From Pyrocephalus nanus (taxonomy: Eukaryota > Chordata > Aves > Passeriformes > Tyrannidae): DNA of 64,000 nt. Numbering within the stretch: the stretch's first letter is position 1; each line of letters starts with the position of its first letter. The notes below the pieces were generated by a model, which was not told where the DNA came from, made no database searches, and saw only the letters and a program-made list of their open reading frames with translations. A program made the translations under genes and the position numbers. Below are positions 62,042-64,000 of the stretch, piece after piece. The stretch spans positions 8,853,501 through 8,917,500 of the forward strand of contig CM076280.1 in the NCBI GenBank assembly GCA_038380795.1, in the 5' to 3' direction.

Positions 62042-63302
62042 GAAAAACAAGAAGAGCAAAGCTTCCCAGAATGAACATTTCTGGCTCTTTCGGTTCCACT
62101 GAGAAGCTGCACATCTATAAACAGTCCGGATTTTTAAGTAGGGGAGAGAGGAAGGGGGAAAAGCATAGAGATCTTGCCACAGCACAGCTAAGAGCTGCTC
62201 CAGCAGGGAATGCCACCAGCATTGGTGTCCAGCTCCTGCTCTAGTCCAGAAAGCAGTGCTGGGATGTGGCAACTTTCATCTGCTCCAGCATGCCAATGTC
62301 TGATTTTGGCCAGTGGGACAGGAGGTGACAGCAGGGTGCTCCCAGCACCTTTCAACATTCATTTCCATAGGCAACTGGGAAAATTCACAGTCCACCAGAC
62401 ATTCCGGGGCAATACTCAGGGCAGGGAAAAATTCCCAGGATTTGGAACCTAAAAATGCACATTACAGAAGAGAGGCAGCACCACCACATCCCTCATGGCA
62501 AACACCACCCCGGGAATGGTCCTGTGCATGGTGCTACACAGCACAAAGCCCTGTCTAGTACACGCCTGACTGGCCCCAGAAGTCTCTAATTCATGTGCTT
62601 GTGTTTTAGGGAAGTTCAGCATCAGGGTTTCCTGTGCACACTTGCAGTGTTCCAGCTGAAAACAGCTGCTAGACACACTGCACCTGCCCACACAGCCCTC
62701 CACAAGACACAGCTGATGCACTGAGGATGGGAGGACCTTCATCCCCAATCCCAAATGACAAAGCAGCTCCCAAGCCCAAAAGGAACCCTCGAGCTGGCAA
62801 AGGGATGGGAGAACAAACCCAACCCCAGCTGCTCCAACCTGCTTTTGCCATTTGTACCCTTCATCCACATGTCCAAGTCTCCAGTACAATTCCAACAAGG
62901 TCATTTAAAAACACAGGTGGCCAAACACCTGCTGACCTTAGAGCACAAAAGGGACCAAACATCACCCACAGCTCCCGTGAGCAACTGGGGGGTTAATCAT
63001 CAACTGGCTGCACTGACGTCCCTGCACAGGCATGCAGGGCTGCCTTCCCCATGCTCTCCTACGCTTCCTGGAGCTGGGAAGGACTGCAGCACCCAAGGGC
63101 TCTGGGAAAAACCCTGTGGGCAGCATTGGGGTGCTAATGTTGTGTGTGGATTTTCAGCCGTGGCAAGGACAGAGAAGGGAAGGGGTTAAGCGGGTTTCTT
63201 CCACACAGTAACACAGATCTCTTTGCAGGCCAGTTACTCTACTGCTCCCTCAGGAATTAAAATAAATAAATAAAAATACACACGCCCTTCTTTTGGAGAA
63301 GG

Positions 63303-63333
63303 CCACAAAAACGGGAAGCCACAAAACGGGAAG
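63303..63333. repeat. 15-16 bp tandem duplication
   Basis: CCACAAAAACGGGAAG is followed directly by CCACAAAACGGGAAG; one A differs. Confidence 0.9.
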
Positions 63334-63362
63334 CCCTGTCCAGCTACCTGGGCCTCTGGAGA

Positions 63363-63366
<4 letters not shown>

Positions 63367-63394
<28 letters not shown>
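63367..63394. repeat. Poly-A tract (A28), the longest in the window
   Basis: GATTGT precedes 28 consecutive A bases and GGGAGAC follows. It is either a retroposition tail or expanded slippage; there is no recognisable gene body on the 5' side. Confidence 0.95.
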
Positions 63395-63397
<3 letters not shown>

Positions 63398-64000
63398 AGA
63401 CAGTCAAGGGCCACAGCACGGCAGAGCCAGGATGGGACATCAAGCTCGGCTGCCAAGCACTCCTGTCCACTCCCAGACACTGCTGCTTGATGCACTCAGT
63501 GGTGGATAAAAAACTCACACTGCTTTTAACATGCTCTTGGCTCCAAGAGGTCCAGAAAAAACCCTGAAAAGTCAAACTGGGAGAAGGGAGCTGCTCCCAC
63601 CGCCAGCGGGCTGGCTGTGTTACACCAGCCATTCATCTGAAAGCTTTGCCATTTTCAAACTCCTTATATTAATTCATGTAAATCTCCCCCTTTCTCTGCC
63701 CAAACTGTGTTAAAAAAGCACCCTTAAAAATACTGCTGCAGGGATAGCGACTTGTGCATGACGTTAGAGATGATGGAGGGAGGGGAATTCTCAGCAGAGA
63801 AACAGAGAGAAACACAAACCACCAACTCTCGGTTATTAATCCCTTAAATAATTCTGACAACGCTCCCCACCCTCCTGTCTGAAACCAAGCAGAAAACGGA
63901 GTTTTCTGACTCTCTGGCAAGAGGGTGGGGTGTGGGGGTTGTGTCACAGAGGGACAGGGGGATGTAGCAGTTGCTCTACCACTCTGTCCCCATGGCTGGT

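Larger units (their letters stand above)
46501..64000 (-). other. VAV2: VAV2 intron upstream of exon 3, distal part
   Basis: Presumed to be the same intron because the preceding CH exon (human residues about 69-107) was not found. If the exon is present but missed, part of this stretch would belong to a different intron. It contains CR1 fragments at 53266-53369 and 56591-56680, a G-quadruplex motif at 58161-58186, A tracts at 58603-58619, 60454-60469, 61712-61726, 62019-62041 and 63367-63394, AC repeats at 48749-48762 and 59825-59838, and a CT repeat at 55699-55713. An AT-rich block at 53711-53990 followed by a CpG-rich patch (54010-54075) is the most element-like unique stretch. No other gene was recognised. 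Confidence 0.65.

Noticed and set aside
1..64000. Prokaryotic features: operons, CRISPR arrays, insertion sequences, phage or defence islands
   Set aside because: Spliced VAV2 exons, CR1 elements and the lack of dense coding show vertebrate intronic DNA. The tandem duplications have two copies only and lack spacer structure.

Overview
The window is vertebrate nuclear DNA, almost certainly from a bird. It carries many short, truncated CR1 LINE 3' ends, poly-A/poly-T tracts and microsatellites. It has spliced exons with consensus splice sites and no continuous gene-length reading frame. The class-level call (bird) is an inference from the density and type of CR1 fragments; I cannot fix the species, although a songbird-like genome would fit.

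The whole window appears to lie inside one gene, VAV2 (a Rho/Rac guanine nucleotide exchange factor), transcribed on the minus strand. Two short coding exons anchor this. The exon at 18219-18277 encodes the end of the calponin-homology (CH) domain (VISAVSRLSF...KGIR). The exon at 6379-6447 encodes the start of the acidic regulatory segment ([10 protein letters not shown]...YRSLEELA), including the tyrosine equivalent to human VAV2 Tyr142. Both have good acceptor and donor sites, their reading phases join correctly (AG + G gives Arg), and the joined peptide follows human VAV2 residues about 108-150 with two substitutions. By the human gene model as I remember it, these are coding exons 3 and 4. 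The first CH exons and promoter should lie beyond 64000, and the next acidic exon below position 1; I looked for both in the window and did not find them.

Layout: 1-6378 is part of the intron after exon 4. Exon 4 is at 6379-6447. A complete 11.8 kb intron spans 6448-18218, and exon 3 is at 18219-18277. From 18278 to 64000 there is at least 45.7 kb of the intron upstream of exon 3. These introns hold about ten CR1 fragments in both orientations, including a close inverted pair at 20.7-21.3 kb. They also hold a diverged ~105 bp direct repeat (22.15 and 22.58 kb), a tandem pair of perfect hairpins (11.97 kb), two strong G-quadruplex motifs (44.35 and 58.16 kb), several small tandem duplications, and AT-rich blocks that could be conserved non-coding elements.

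I see no operon, phage, CRISPR array or defence locus, and no evidence of a new biological system. The most useful results are the placement of the window within VAV2, the in-frame skippable exon carrying the regulatory tyrosine, and the unexplained repeats.
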